Shown here piece after piece: positions 9,784 through 18,081 of a stretch of DNA of 64,000 bases (the stretch's first letter is position 1; the number at the start of each line of letters is the position of its first letter). Both the position numbers and the translations under genes were made by a program. The notes below the pieces were generated by a model. It had not been told where the DNA came from and did no database searches. It was given only the letters and a program-made list of their open reading frames with translations. Source of the stretch: Phreatobacter sp. GTDB taxonomy: Bacteria; Pseudomonadota; Alphaproteobacteria; Rhizobiales; Phreatobacteraceae. The DNA lies in NCBI RefSeq assembly GCF_022843985.1, contig NZ_JALHMP010000009.1, forward strand, positions 1 to 64,000. The letters are read 5' to 3'.

Positions 9784-11112
9784 ATGAAGACCACCAGATT
9801 GGCCCTCGGGCTCGGGCTTGGCCTCGTCGCCGGGTTCGCCGCGGTGTCGCCGGTCGGCGCACAGGAATCGATCAATTTCGTGCACAACACCTACCGGACC
9901 GGCGCCTTCTCCGGCTCCGGCATTCCGGTGGCCGATGGTGTGCGCGACTATTTCACCATGCTGAACAACCGCGATGGCGGCATCGGCGGCGTGCGCATCA
10001 ACTTCGAGGAATGCGAGACCCAGTACGATACCCGTCGCTCCGTCGAGTGCTGGGAACAGGCCAAGGCGAAGAACTCGGTCGTCTACGTGCCCTGGTCCAC
10101 GGGCGCTGCGCTCGCCACCATCCCGCGCGCGCATATCGACAAGATGCCGATCTTCTCGATGGCCTACGGTCTCTCGGCCGCGGCTGTCGGCAGCACCTTC
10201 CCCTGGGTGTTCAATCCGCCGCTGACCTATTGGGACGGCGCCTCCGTCTGGATCCAGTACATCGCCCAGCGCGAAGGCGGCCTCGCCAATCTGCGTGGCA
10301 AGACGATCGGGCTCATCCTGCTTGACGCGCCTTTCGGTCGCGAGCCGATCCCGGTTCTCGAGGCTCTCGCCCGCGAGCATGGCTTCACCCTCAAGACCTA
10401 TCCGATCCCGCCGGCCGAGATGCAGAACCAGTCGTCGACATGGCTCGCCATCCGGCGCGACCGCACCGACTGGGTGCTCGTCCAGGGCTGGGGCGCGATG
10501 AACCCCACCGCCGTGCGCGAGGCCGGCCGTACCGGCTTCCCGCGTGACAAGGTCATCGGCATCTGGTGGGCCGGTGGCGACGACGACGCCCGTCCGGCGG
10601 GCCCCGACGCCCGCGGCTACCTCGCCCTGTCCTGGCACCAGGTGGGAACGAACTTCCCCGTCATCCAGGACATCATCCGCCATGTGGTCGATCGCGGCCA
10701 GTCCAACACGGCCCGCGAGAAGATCGGCGAGAACCTCTACAACCGCGGTGTCTACCAGGGCATTCTCATCGCCGAGGCGATCCGCAACGCCCAGCGCCTC
10801 ACCGGCAAGCGCGTCGTGACGGGCGAGGATGTCCGCCGCGGCTTCGAGGTGCTCAACATCAGCGCGGCCCGCTGGACCGAACTCGGCGCTCCCGACTTCG
10901 CGGCGCCGGTGGCGCTGACCTGCGCCGACCATAACGGCCATCACGCGGCCTTCGTGATCCAGTGGGACGGCACCAAGTGGAACCGCGCCTCCGACTGGAT
11001 CCGCCCGGACCGTGCCCGCATCCGCCCGATGCTGGAAGAGGCGGCGCGCGCCTATGCGACGTCCAATGCCGGCTGGCCGGCGCGCAGCGAGACCTGCGAC
11101 CAGCCGTCCTGA
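9784..11112 (+). CDS. Liv-type ABC transporter substrate-binding protein
   Basis: This 442-residue periplasmic binding protein of the Leu/Ile/Val-binding type I fold captures the substrate for the importer. A Sec signal peptide (MKTTRLALGLGLGLVAGFAA, cleavage near PVGA-QE) is followed by the periplasmic-binding domain. AGGATG-like spacing is absent, but AAGGGAGAACGCC precedes the ATG, a good ribosome site. It sits in an acyl-CoA-ligase-containing operon, so its ligand may be an aromatic or fatty acid rather than an amino acid; this is inference. A strong hairpin follows the gene. Confidence 0.88.
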   Translation: MKTTRLALGLGLGLVAGFAAVSPVGAQESINFVHNTYRTGAFSGSGIPVADGVRDYFTMLNNRDGGIGGVRINFEECETQYDTRRSVECWEQAKAKNSVVYVPWSTGAALATIPRAHIDKMPIFSMAYGLSAAAVGSTFPWVFNPPLTYWDGASVWIQYIAQREGGLANLRGKTIGLILLDAPFGREPIPVLEALAREHGFTLKTYPIPPAEMQNQSSTWLAIRRDRTDWVLVQGWGAMNPTAVREAGRTGFPRDKVIGIWWAGGDDDARPAGPDARGYLALSWHQVGTNFPVIQDIIRHVVDRGQSNTAREKIGENLYNRGVYQGILIAEAIRNAQRLTGKRVVTGEDVRRGFEVLNISAARWTELGAPDFAAPVALTCADHNGHHAAFVIQWDGTKWNRASDWIRPDRARIRPMLEEAARAYATSNAGWPARSETCDQPS

Positions 11113-11122
11113 CACCTGACGG

Positions 11123-11150
11123 CGGGAGCCGCGGTTCGCCGCGGCTCCCG
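11123..11150 (+). other. Perfect 12-bp hairpin with TTCG loop after the binding-protein gene
   Basis: CGGGAGCCGCGG and CCGCGGCTCCCG flank a TTCG tetraloop, a very stable RNA structure. There is no T-tract, so it is not a standard intrinsic terminator. Lying between the binding-protein gene and the last ATPase gene, it more likely protects the 3' end of the upstream mRNA or partly attenuates transcription, which would give excess binding protein. Confidence 0.7.
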
Positions 11151-11169
11151 TCACGCTCGCCTGCCAAGA

Positions 11170-11203
11170 CGTCATGCCCGGGCGTGTCCGGGTCATTCAC
11201 GAC
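11170..11203 (+). repeat. Half-unit of dispersed CGTCATGCCCGG palindromic repeat (degenerate)
   Basis: CGTCATGCCCGGGCGTGTCC and the following GGGTCATTCACGAC match one half of the double-hairpin elements at 19904 and 33888, with several changes in the right arm. It lies just upstream of the last ATPase gene of the operon. Confidence 0.55.
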
Positions 11204-11279
11204 TGATCACCGTCCGTCGGATCGTCGTCGCGGCCCGGAACGCCCCCGGGCCTGACGAGCGGCGGGTATGAGGACCTCC

Positions 11280-12119
11280 ATGACCGCCCAGCCCCATGCG
11301 ACGCCCGCCCCCGCCCAGGACCTGATCCTGAACGTCAGCAATATCGAGGTCATCTACGACCACGTCATCCTCGTGCTGAAGGGTGTCTCGCTGGTGGTGC
11401 CGCGCGGCGGCATCGTCGCCATTCTCGGGGCCAACGGCGCCGGCAAGACAACGACATTGAAGGCGATCTCCAACCTGCTCCATGCCGAGCGCGGCGAGGT
11501 CACCAAGGGCTCCATCGTCTTCGAGGGCGAGGAGGTGCAGGCGCGCTCGCCGAACGAACTCGTCCGCCGCGGCTGCATCCAGGTGATGGAGGGGCGGCAC
11601 TGTTTCGGCCACCTGACCATCGAGGAGAACCTCCTCACCGGGGCCTTCACCCGCCGCGACGGCAAGGCCGCCATCCGCGACGACATGGACAAGATCTACG
11701 CCTATTTCCCGCGTCTGAAGGAGCGCCGGCATGCGATGTCCGGCTACACGTCGGGCGGCGAGCAGCAGATGTGCGCCATCGGCCGGGCGCTGATGAGCCG
11801 GCCGAAGATGGTCCTTCTCGACGAGCCCTCCATGGGGCTGGCGCCGCAGATCGTCGAGCAGATCTTCGAGATCGTCCGCGACATCAACGCGCGCGAGGGC
11901 GTCTCCTTCCTCGTCGCCGAGCAGAACACCAACATGGCGCTGCGCTACGCCACCTTCGGCTACATCATGGAGACCGGCCGCATCGTCATGGACGGCGATG
12001 CCAAGGCGTTGCGCGAGAACGAGGACGTCAAGGAGTTCTATCTCGGCGTCTCCGAGGGCGACAAGAAGAGCTTCCGCGACGTGAAGAGCTACAAGCGGCG
12101 CAAGCGCTGGTTGGCGTGA
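11280..12119 (+). CDS. Liv-type ABC transporter ATPase (LivF-like)
   Basis: This is a 279-residue ABC ATPase with Walker A GANGAGKTTT, the LivF signature YTSGGEQQMCAIGRAL, Walker B MVLLDEPSMGLAP and the C-terminal EFYLGVSEGDKKSF. It completes the importer (ligase, LivG, LivH, LivM, binding protein, LivF). The ATG at 11280 is preferred because AGGA lies 6 nt upstream; an ATG four codons earlier is possible. The basic tail YKRRKRWLA is longer than in classical LivF. It is 167 bp from the preceding gene, separated by a hairpin and a repeat half-unit, so it may also have its own promoter. Confidence 0.9.
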   Translation: MTAQPHATPAPAQDLILNVSNIEVIYDHVILVLKGVSLVVPRGGIVAILGANGAGKTTTLKAISNLLHAERGEVTKGSIVFEGEEVQARSPNELVRRGCIQVMEGRHCFGHLTIEENLLTGAFTRRDGKAAIRDDMDKIYAYFPRLKERRHAMSGYTSGGEQQMCAIGRALMSRPKMVLLDEPSMGLAPQIVEQIFEIVRDINAREGVSFLVAEQNTNMALRYATFGYIMETGRIVMDGDAKALRENEDVKEFYLGVSEGDKKSFRDVKSYKRRKRWLA

Positions 12120-12167
12120 GACTGGGGCCATGGGTCGCGGCGTGTCTGCCGCCCCTTGCGCTTTGCA

Positions 12168-12180
12168 ACCGGGCATGACG
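12168..12180. repeat. Remnant of dispersed CATGACG repeat end
   Basis: ACCGGGCATGACG matches the right-hand end of the full repeats at 19904-19992 and 33888-33980. It lies just after the LivF-like gene, so that gene is bracketed by a left half-unit and this right-hand remnant. With only 13 bases this is suggestive, not proof. Confidence 0.35.
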
Positions 12181-12192
12181 ACTTAAGACGCC

Positions 12193-12879
12193 ATGCCCTT
12201 TCTCATCCTCCTCGGCGTCGTCGCCCTGCTCGCCCTGATCTTCGGCCCGCAATGGTGGGTGAAGCGGGAAATGCGCCGCCACGGCGTCGCGCGCGAGGAT
12301 TTTCCCGGCACCGGCGGCGAACTCGCCGTCCACCTCCTGGAACAGGCCGGGCTTGCCGACGTCACGGTCGAACTGACCGATGCGGGTGATCACTACGACC
12401 CGATCGACCGGGTGATCCGTCTGTCCCCGGAGGTCCATGACGGCCGCTCGGTGACGGCCGTGGCGGTCGCCGCCCACGAGGTCGGCCATGCCATCCAGCA
12501 CCGCGACGGCGACCGCCTGTTCCTCTGGCGCATCCGCATGGCCCAGGCGGCGCAGAAGCTGGAGATCGGGGCCGCCATCCTCTTCGCGACGGCGCCGCTT
12601 GTGCTCGCCTTCGTCCGGTCGCCGGTCATCGCCGTCGTCCAGGTCGGCGTCGCCATTCTTCTCCTCGGGTCGCGGCTGGCCATCCATCTCGTCACGCTGC
12701 CGATGGAATTCGACGCCAGCTTCGGCAAGGCGCTGCCGGTGCTGTCGGGCGGCGGCTACCTGCAGGAGCAGGACGTGCCCGCGGCGCGCTCGGTGCTGAG
12801 GGCGGCCGCCTTCACCTATGTCGCCTCGGCCCTCGTCACGCTCCTCGATTTCACCCGCCTCATCCGCGTCTTGCGCTGA
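12193..12879 (+). CDS. Membrane neutral zinc metallopeptidase (Zn_peptidase_2 type)
   Basis: This 228-residue protein has an N-terminal membrane anchor (residues 2-20), the zinc motif HEVGH (His95 to His99) in AVAVAAHEVGHAIQHRDGD, and further hydrophobic segments near 130-165 and 200-220. This arrangement and length match the DUF/YugP-like neutral zinc metallopeptidase family. The substrate is unknown. It starts after a repeat remnant and is followed 26 bp later by an NTF2-like gene on the same strand. Confidence 0.82.
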   Translation: MPFLILLGVVALLALIFGPQWWVKREMRRHGVAREDFPGTGGELAVHLLEQAGLADVTVELTDAGDHYDPIDRVIRLSPEVHDGRSVTAVAVAAHEVGHAIQHRDGDRLFLWRIRMAQAAQKLEIGAAILFATAPLVLAFVRSPVIAVVQVGVAILLLGSRLAIHLVTLPMEFDASFGKALPVLSGGGYLQEQDVPAARSVLRAAAFTYVASALVTLLDFTRLIRVLR

Positions 12880-12905
12880 GGGCGCGAGGCCGGCATTTAG
12901 AGAGC

Positions 12906-13301
12906 ATGAGCCAAGCTGTTCTCGACCGTTGGTATGCCGCCCTGAAGGCGGGCGATGCGAGCGCCCTCGCCGCCGTGACCACCGACGATGTCATGGTGCG
13001 CTGGAACGGCCCGCCGGGCATCGTCCCCTGGGCGGGCGTCTGGGAAGGGCGCACCAAGGTGCTGACCTTCTTCAAGCGCGTCGCCGAGCACCTGGAGATC
13101 CTGTCGATCGAGACCGTCGCCCGGATCGAGGGGGACGAGGGCGTGGCCATCGTCCTGGCAGGGCACTGGCGGGTGCGCGCCAGCGGCGAGGAACTGAACG
13201 TCCGGGCCGTCAACCTCTTCCGCTTCGCAGGCGACCGCGTCGCGGCCTACGAGGTCTATCCCGACAGCTATGCCTTCGCGAAGGCGCTGGCGAAGGCGTG
13301 A
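12906..13301 (+). CDS. NTF2-like (SnoaL-fold) protein
   Basis: This 131-residue single-domain protein has the NTF2-like pattern: an N-terminal helix VLDRWYAALKAGDASALAAV, then TTDDVMVRWNGPPG, a loop with PWAGVWEGRTKVLTFF and a C-terminal sheet. This fold serves many small enzymes and binding proteins, and no specific function can be assigned. It probably shares a transcript with the metallopeptidase gene. The convergent side holds a large palindrome and the efp terminator. Confidence 0.75.
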   Translation: MSQAVLDRWYAALKAGDASALAAVTTDDVMVRWNGPPGIVPWAGVWEGRTKVLTFFKRVAEHLEILSIETVARIEGDEGVAIVLAGHWRVRASGEELNVRAVNLFRFAGDRVAAYEVYPDSYAFAKALAKA

Positions 13302-13353
13302 GGCGGCGAGGAGGCAGGCACCGCGGGAGTAGTGGTTCCAGGGCCCGATTCCA

Positions 13354-13404
13354 ATGCCCCACCCCCACCCTCCCCGCTGCGCGGGGAGGGTGGGGGTGGG
13401 GCAT
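13354..13404. repeat. Perfect 24-bp-arm palindrome with G-quadruplex potential
   Basis: Bases 13354-13377 and 13381-13404 are exact reverse complements around a TGC spacer. The right arm contains GGGGAGGGTGGGGGTGGGG, four G-tracts with single-base loops, the pattern of a very stable parallel G-quadruplex; the left arm gives the same on the other strand. It lies between two convergent genes and could act as a bidirectional terminator or be a dispersed repeat. Confidence 0.85.
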
Positions 13405-13428
13405 TGACTGCCCTGCCGCCCGCACCCA

Positions 13429-13457
13429 CGAAAAAGGCCGGGCGCGAGCCCGGCCTT
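13429..13457 (-). terminator. Intrinsic terminator of efp
   Basis: Read on the minus strand, AAGGCCGGGC, a four-base loop and GCCCGGCCTT form a 10-bp stem followed directly by a T-run (CCTTTTTCG). It lies 26 bp after the EF-P stop codon. Confidence 0.85.
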
Positions 13458-13482
13458 CCAACAGCGTCACCGATGCTGCGAC

Positions 13483-14052
13483 TCAGTCCTTGGCGCGCTC
13501 GGAATAGGAGCCGTCCTCGGTCATGACGACGATGCGGGTGCCGACGCCGATATGGGGCGGAACCAGCGTGCGCACGCCGTTCGACAGGATGGCGGGCTTG
13601 TAGGAGGAGGAGGCGGTCTGGCCCTTGGTGACCGGCTCGGTCTCCATCACCTCGAGCGTCACGCGCTGCGGCAGTTCGATGCCGACGGCATTGCCCTCAT
13701 AGACCGACAGCTTCACTTCCATCTCGCTCTGGAGATAGGCCTTGGCGTCGCCGAGGATGTCGTCGGGAACGGCGATCTGCTCGTAGGTTTCCTTGTTCAT
13801 GAAGTGGTTGCCGTCGCCATCGGAGTAGAGATAAGTGTGCGGCCTGTCCTCGACATAGGCGCGCTCGACCATCTCGGTGGTGCGCCAGCGCTCGGAGACC
13901 TTCACGCCGTCGGAGAGGCGGCGCATGTCGACCTGGGTCACCGGCGTGCCCTTGCCCGGATGAATGTTCTGGGCGGTGACGATCAGGTAGAGCTTGCCGT
14001 CGACTTCGAGAATGTTGCCCTTGCGGACGGAGGAGGCGATGACCTTCGGCAC
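13483..14052 (-). CDS. efp: Translation elongation factor P
   Basis: EF-P rescues ribosomes stalled on polyproline stretches. The protein is 189 residues, the normal EF-P length, with the KOW-like N-domain ([12 protein letters not shown]) and the two OB domains. The loop HPGKG carries Lys34, the position that is beta-lysylated by EpmA in E. coli, and an EpmA gene lies nearby. The GTG at 14052 (AAGGA upstream) gives this numbering. The frame is open another 28 codons, but that extension is not EF-P-like. The proline-rich OmpA protein later in this window is the sort of product that needs EF-P. Confidence 0.95.
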   Translation of the reverse strand: MPKVIASSVRKGNILEVDGKLYLIVTAQNIHPGKGTPVTQVDMRRLSDGVKVSERWRTTEMVERAYVEDRPHTYLYSDGDGNHFMNKETYEQIAVPDDILGDAKAYLQSEMEVKLSVYEGNAVGIELPQRVTLEVMETEPVTKGQTASSSYKPAILSNGVRTLVPPHIGVGTRIVVMTEDGSYSERAKD

Positions 14053-14145
14053 GGGTTTGGTCCTTGGGATGGGCGAGGCTCGACCCCGCGTGATCTGTCG
14101 GGCCGTCGCATAGACGAAGTCGCGGCAAAGCGCCACCCCCGCGCG

Positions 14146-14970
14146 CTAGTCGCGGAACCAGACGACCTGCGTGGTGGTGGCGAGGAGCTTGCCCGCCGTC
14201 GACCAGATCTCGGCCTGCTGGTCGTGGAACTGGTCACCGAAACGGATGGAATCGGCGCGGGCCAGCACCGGCCTGCTGCCCTGCCCGGCGAGTTCGCCGG
14301 CATCGGCATGGAAATAGGATGTCATCGACACGGTGGCGGCGGGCGTGCGCAGGCCGCGGACCTGGAAGACCCTGACGATGAAGATGTCGCAGAGCGAGGC
14401 CAGCGCCACATGGTCGAGCGGACGCGGCGGCTGGTCGGCAACCCAGAGCAGCGACTGGGCACTCTGCGGCGTCGCATGGGCCTCATTGCCCATGATCGGC
14501 AGGCCCGAGACATAGCGGAACTCGTAGGCGTTCAGCCAGGCGAGCGGCGGCTTGCGGCCGAGAACCGGCACCGCTTCCGGCGGCGGCGCCACCGGCATGG
14601 CGGAGGCGTGGTGGCGCCAGGTTTCGCTGCGGCGGGCGAAGACCATGGTGGCGTTGGCGGCGATGGTCTCGCCCTGGACCAGTTCGGCATAGAGATGCTG
14701 GACGGAGCGGCCGGAACGGACCTCCTTCACCCGGATTACGAAGGCCCCCTCGGCGATGGGGGCGCAGAAATTCACCGTCTGGGCCACCGGCTCGCCGATG
14801 CAGGCGGGATGGTCCATGGCCGCCTTCAGAAGCTGCGCCGCGGTGATGCCGCCGAAAGGGCCGACCATGTTCCAGTAGGCCGGCGACGTCGTGCCGGCGA
14901 GCGAACCGTCGGACCCCGCCGTGAAGGTCGTCGCGGCATCGAAGGGGTGGAGGGCGGCGGTATCGGACAT
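14146..14970 (-). CDS. Acyl-CoA thioesterase, TesB-like double hotdog fold
   Basis: This 274-residue protein is organised as two hotdog domains (about 10-125 and 150-270). The first has YWNMVGPFGGITAAQLLKAA and the second ends with a conserved LLATTTQVVWFRD-type strand. Such enzymes hydrolyse acyl-CoA to free acid and CoA. The ATG at 14970 was chosen because the first domain begins directly after it. It sits between efp and epmA on the efp strand, 93 bp upstream of efp, without an obvious functional link. Confidence 0.8.
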   Translation of the reverse strand: MSDTAALHPFDAATTFTAGSDGSLAGTTSPAYWNMVGPFGGITAAQLLKAAMDHPACIGEPVAQTVNFCAPIAEGAFVIRVKEVRSGRSVQHLYAELVQGETIAANATMVFARRSETWRHHASAMPVAPPPEAVPVLGRKPPLAWLNAYEFRYVSGLPIMGNEAHATPQSAQSLLWVADQPPRPLDHVALASLCDIFIVRVFQVRGLRTPAATVSMTSYFHADAGELAGQGSRPVLARADSIRFGDQFHDQQAEIWSTAGKLLATTTQVVWFRD

Positions 14971-15099
14971 GCGGGCTCGCTCGGGTGTGCGAAGGGGGCG
15001 GGTTGCCTTGATCGCGGCGGAGCCTATGAGGGGAGGGCCGCGCTCCGCAACGACGTCGAAGGAACGACGACGGGTGGGAGGCGCGCCGGAGAGCCGTCC

Positions 15100-16155
15100 A
15101 TGACCCCGTCCCCTTCGCCCTGGTGGGATGCCGACCGCCACGCCGACCGCCGGCCCTTTCTCGTCGCGCGCGGGCGTATCAAGGCGGCGCTGCGCCACTG
15201 GTTCGTGGGCCATGACTTCACCGAGGTGGAGGCGGGCATCCTGCAGGTCTCGCCGGGCAATGAGACGCATCTTCATGGCTTCGCCACTGCGGCGGTGACG
15301 ATCGACGGAAGGCGGGCGCCGCTCTTCCTGCACACCTCGCCGGAATTCGCCGCCAAGAAGCTCATCGCTGCCGGCGAGACGCGGATCGTCGATTTCGCCC
15401 GCGTCTTCCGCAACCGCGAGCGCGGGCCGCTGCACCATCCTGAATTCACCATGGTCGAATGGTATCGCGTCGGCGAACCCTACGAGCAGTTGATGGACGA
15501 CTGTGCCGAACTCCTGAGGCTCGCCTGTGCCGCGGCGGGGCGGGACAGCCTGGTCTGGCGGGACGGGTCCTGCGATCCGGCGCTCGCACCGGAGCGGCTG
15601 ACGCTGGCGGAGGCCTTCCGCCGCCATGCGGACATGGACCTTCTTGCGACGGTCGGGGCCGCGGGAGAGACCGACCGCCAGGCGCTGGCGGCCGAAGCGC
15701 GCCGCGCCGGCGTCAGGGTTTCGGACGACGACGGCTGGGCCGACATCTTCTCCAAGGTGCTGGTGGAGCGCATCGAGCCGCGCCTCGGCTTCGGGCGGGC
15801 GACGATCCTGTGCGAATACCCGGTCAGCGAGGCGGCGCTGGCCCGCCCCAAGCCCGGTGATCCGCGTGTCGCCGAGCGGTTCGAGCTCTATGCCTGCGGC
15901 GTCGAACTCGCCAATGCCTTCGGCGAGCTGACCGATCCGAAAGAGCAGCGCCGGCGGTTTGAGTCGGCGATGGCGGAGAAGCAGCGCGTCTATGGCGAGA
16001 CCTATCCCATCGACGAGGACCTGCTCGCCGCCCTCGCCCGGATGCCGCCGACGGCGGGCATCGCGCTGGGCTTCGAGCGGCTGGTGATGCTGGCGAGCGG
16101 CGCGCGATCCATCGAGGATGTCGTCTGGACGCCGGTGCCGGACGTCTTCAGATGA
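15100..16155 (+). CDS. epmA: EF-P--(R)-beta-lysine ligase
   Basis: EpmA (also PoxA/GenX) attaches beta-lysine to EF-P Lys34. The 351-residue protein is a truncated class II lysyl-tRNA synthetase: it lacks the N-terminal anticodon-binding domain. It shows motif 2 FARVFRNRERGPLHHPEFTM and motif 3 GIALGFERLVMLASGARSI, with the family's VEWYR and ELANAFGEL segments. Starting at 15100 places the catalytic core close to the N-terminus, as in known EpmA. It is divergent from the thioesterase and overlaps the next gene by 8 bp tail to tail. The partner EpmB is not in the window. Confidence 0.92.
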   Translation: MTPSPSPWWDADRHADRRPFLVARGRIKAALRHWFVGHDFTEVEAGILQVSPGNETHLHGFATAAVTIDGRRAPLFLHTSPEFAAKKLIAAGETRIVDFARVFRNRERGPLHHPEFTMVEWYRVGEPYEQLMDDCAELLRLACAAAGRDSLVWRDGSCDPALAPERLTLAEAFRRHADMDLLATVGAAGETDRQALAAEARRAGVRVSDDDGWADIFSKVLVERIEPRLGFGRATILCEYPVSEAALARPKPGDPRVAERFELYACGVELANAFGELTDPKEQRRRFESAMAEKQRVYGETYPIDEDLLAALARMPPTAGIALGFERLVMLASGARSIEDVVWTPVPDVFR

Positions 16156-16738
16156 GGGGAATGCGCGGCGCCGCCTCGCGCGGGATGACACCGGAGAGCC
16201 GCGGGTCATCCATCACCTCGATGGCGCGCTTGTGGGGCGCGAAGCCGCAGCGCCGGTAGAAGGTAAGGGCGCCGGGATGGTCAAGCGTGCAGGTGTGCAG
16301 CCAGACACGCCGCGTGTCCGGCTGCCAGGCCTCGGCAAGGGCGGCCGCCATCATACGGGGGCCGAGACCCTGGCCCGTCGCGCCCGGCATCAGTCCGAAA
16401 AAGGCAATCTCCACATCCTCGGGGTTTCGCCTGTCGATCTCGACGATGCCGATCTCGCCCGCCGCACCGTCCGCCACGAAGAGCGCATTGCCGGGATGGT
16501 GGAGGATGGCACCGAGAGCCGCGTCGTCCATGAGCAGGCGCGATGTCCACAGCCAGTCGAGGCCGATGTCCGCATAGAAGGTGCGGTACCAGGCGAGGTC
16601 CGGCCGGGCCACCGGGCGGAGCGGGAGCGGCTCGGCGACAGGAGCGGCGGGCCGTGCGCGCATGTCGAGATAGGTCACCACCGCAGCGATCTTGCCAGCG
16701 GGCAATTCCGTATAGCCGTCGAGGTTGAGTTGGGTCAT
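16148..16738 (-). CDS. GNAT family N-acetyltransferase
   Basis: This 196-residue acetyltransferase has the acetyl-CoA-binding motif A MPGATGQGLGPRMMAAAL (Q/RxxGxG/A) and the closing motif B ALTFYRRCGFAPHKR. The preceding half contains an aromatic-rich YRTFYADIGLDWLWTSRLLM segment. The acceptor is unknown. The ATG at 16738 was chosen; an upstream in-frame ATG would add a short basic extension. Its stop overlaps the epmA stop by 8 bp. Confidence 0.82.
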   Translation of the reverse strand: MTQLNLDGYTELPAGKIAAVVTYLDMRARPAAPVAEPLPLRPVARPDLAWYRTFYADIGLDWLWTSRLLMDDAALGAILHHPGNALFVADGAAGEIGIVEIDRRNPEDVEIAFFGLMPGATGQGLGPRMMAAALAEAWQPDTRRVWLHTCTLDHPGALTFYRRCGFAPHKRAIEVMDDPRLSGVIPREAAPRIPLI

Positions 16739-16822
16739 GCGGCTGTCTGCTCCACGGGGCTCGACGGCGCCACGCGCGTCGGTCATGGTCGCGGCCGGAC
16801 CATAGACCAGAGGGTGTCTGCG

Positions 16823-17029
16823 ATGAAACTCAGTGCACGCAACATGCTGAAGGGAAAAGTCGTCTCCATCACCAGGGGCGCCACCACGGCCCATGTCAGA
16901 CTCGAGGTCGCCGGCACCATGGTCACCTCGGCCATCACCAATGAAGCGGTTGACGAACTCGGGCTGGTCGTCGGCCAGAGTGCCTATGCCGTGGTGAAGG
17001 CCTCCGACGTGATGATTGCGATCGACTGA
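16823..17029 (+). CDS. Single-domain molybdopterin/molybdate-binding protein (Mop, TOBE fold)
   Basis: This 68-residue protein is one complete Mop/TOBE domain: MKLSARNMLKGKVVSITRG at the start, then TTAHVRLEVAG, VTSAITNEAVDELGL, and VVKASDVMIAID at the end, all classic Mop-family signatures. Such molbindins oligomerise and bind molybdate or tungstate. It starts after TCTGCG without a strong ribosome site. It lies 1 bp before the importer operon, which points to a molybdate-linked role for that importer. Confidence 0.9.
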   Translation: MKLSARNMLKGKVVSITRGATTAHVRLEVAGTMVTSAITNEAVDELGLVVGQSAYAVVKASDVMIAID

Positions 17030-17030
17030 C

Positions 17031-18080
17031 ATGCCGCCGCGGGTGAGCTGGAAAGTCGACAGGCGAATCGTTCTCGGCGGGCTGGGGGCCAGCCTCGCCG
17101 CCCCGGCGCTCGGCCGGACGCCCTTCGTGATCGATGGCGCGGGCCGGCAGGTGCCGATCCCGGCCCGCGTCGGCCGGGTCTTTCCCGCGGGGCCGCCGGC
17201 GGCAATCATGCTCTACACCCTCGCCCCCGATCTTCTCATCGGCTGGCCGCGGGCGAACCGGCCGGACGAGCGCGAGTTCCTGCTGCCCGACATCGGGTCA
17301 CGGCCGGAGGTCGGCCGCATCACCGGACGCGGCAACACGGCCAATCTGGAGCTTGTCCTGGCGCTGAGCCCGGACCTGATCCTCGACGTCGGTTCGACCC
17401 GGCGCACCTTCGCCGAACTCGCTGACCGGGTGCAGGGCCAGACCGGTATTCCCTATGCGCTGCTCGACGGGCGTTTCGACGCGACCGCCGGCAGCTTCAT
17501 CACCCTCGGTCAGTTGACCGGTCGGGAGGACAGGGCGCGCCGTCTCGCCGCCTGGTGCGACGAGACGATGAAGACCCTCCTCACCCGGATCGAGACCGTT
17601 CCGTCGGAGCGGCGCCCGCGCGTCTATTATGCCCGCGGTCCGCGGGGTCTGGAGACCGGTCTCGCCGGGTCGATCAATGTCGAGACGGTGGAATTCCTCG
17701 GCGCGGTCAATGTCGCCCGCGACGGCGTCGGCGGCGGTCTCGCGCAGGTCTCGCTGGAACAGGTGCTCGCCTGGAATCCGGAGGTCATCATCACCATCGA
17801 CCAGACCTTCGCGGCCAATGTCCGGTCCGATCCCGCCTGGCGCGGCGTCAGGGCCGTCGTCGACGGTCGCGTCCACCTGTCGCCGAAACTGCCGTTCGGG
17901 TGGGTCGATTTTCCGCCCTCGGTCAACCGCATGGCCGGGCTCTGGTGGCTCGCCAAGATTCTCTATCCGGCGCTGGTGCCCGAGGACATCCGCTCGCTGA
18001 CGCGCGATTTCTACACGCTCTTCTACCATGTGACGCCGAGCGACGCGCAAATCGACCGGGTCCTGGCGGGCCGCGACTGA
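17031..18080 (+). CDS. Periplasmic binding protein of FecCD-type ABC importer (possibly molybdate)
   Basis: This 349-residue type III substrate-binding protein belongs to the FhuD/BtuF/MolA class. It has an exported N-terminus (basic VDRR then IVLGGLGASLAAPALG), the two-lobe fold with the typical LELVLALSPDLILDVG strand-turn and the closing SVNRMAGLWWLAKIL. The ATG at 17031 directly follows the Mop stop. Class members bind iron-siderophores, cobalamin, haem or oxyanions. The adjacent Mop gene favours molybdate/tungstate, as in the MolABC system of Haemophilus, but this is inferred from context. Confidence 0.85.
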   Translation: MPPRVSWKVDRRIVLGGLGASLAAPALGRTPFVIDGAGRQVPIPARVGRVFPAGPPAAIMLYTLAPDLLIGWPRANRPDEREFLLPDIGSRPEVGRITGRGNTANLELVLALSPDLILDVGSTRRTFAELADRVQGQTGIPYALLDGRFDATAGSFITLGQLTGREDRARRLAAWCDETMKTLLTRIETVPSERRPRVYYARGPRGLETGLAGSINVETVEFLGAVNVARDGVGGGLAQVSLEQVLAWNPEVIITIDQTFAANVRSDPAWRGVRAVVDGRVHLSPKLPFGWVDFPPSVNRMAGLWWLAKILYPALVPEDIRSLTRDFYTLFYHVTPSDAQIDRVLAGRD

Positions 18081-18081
18081 C

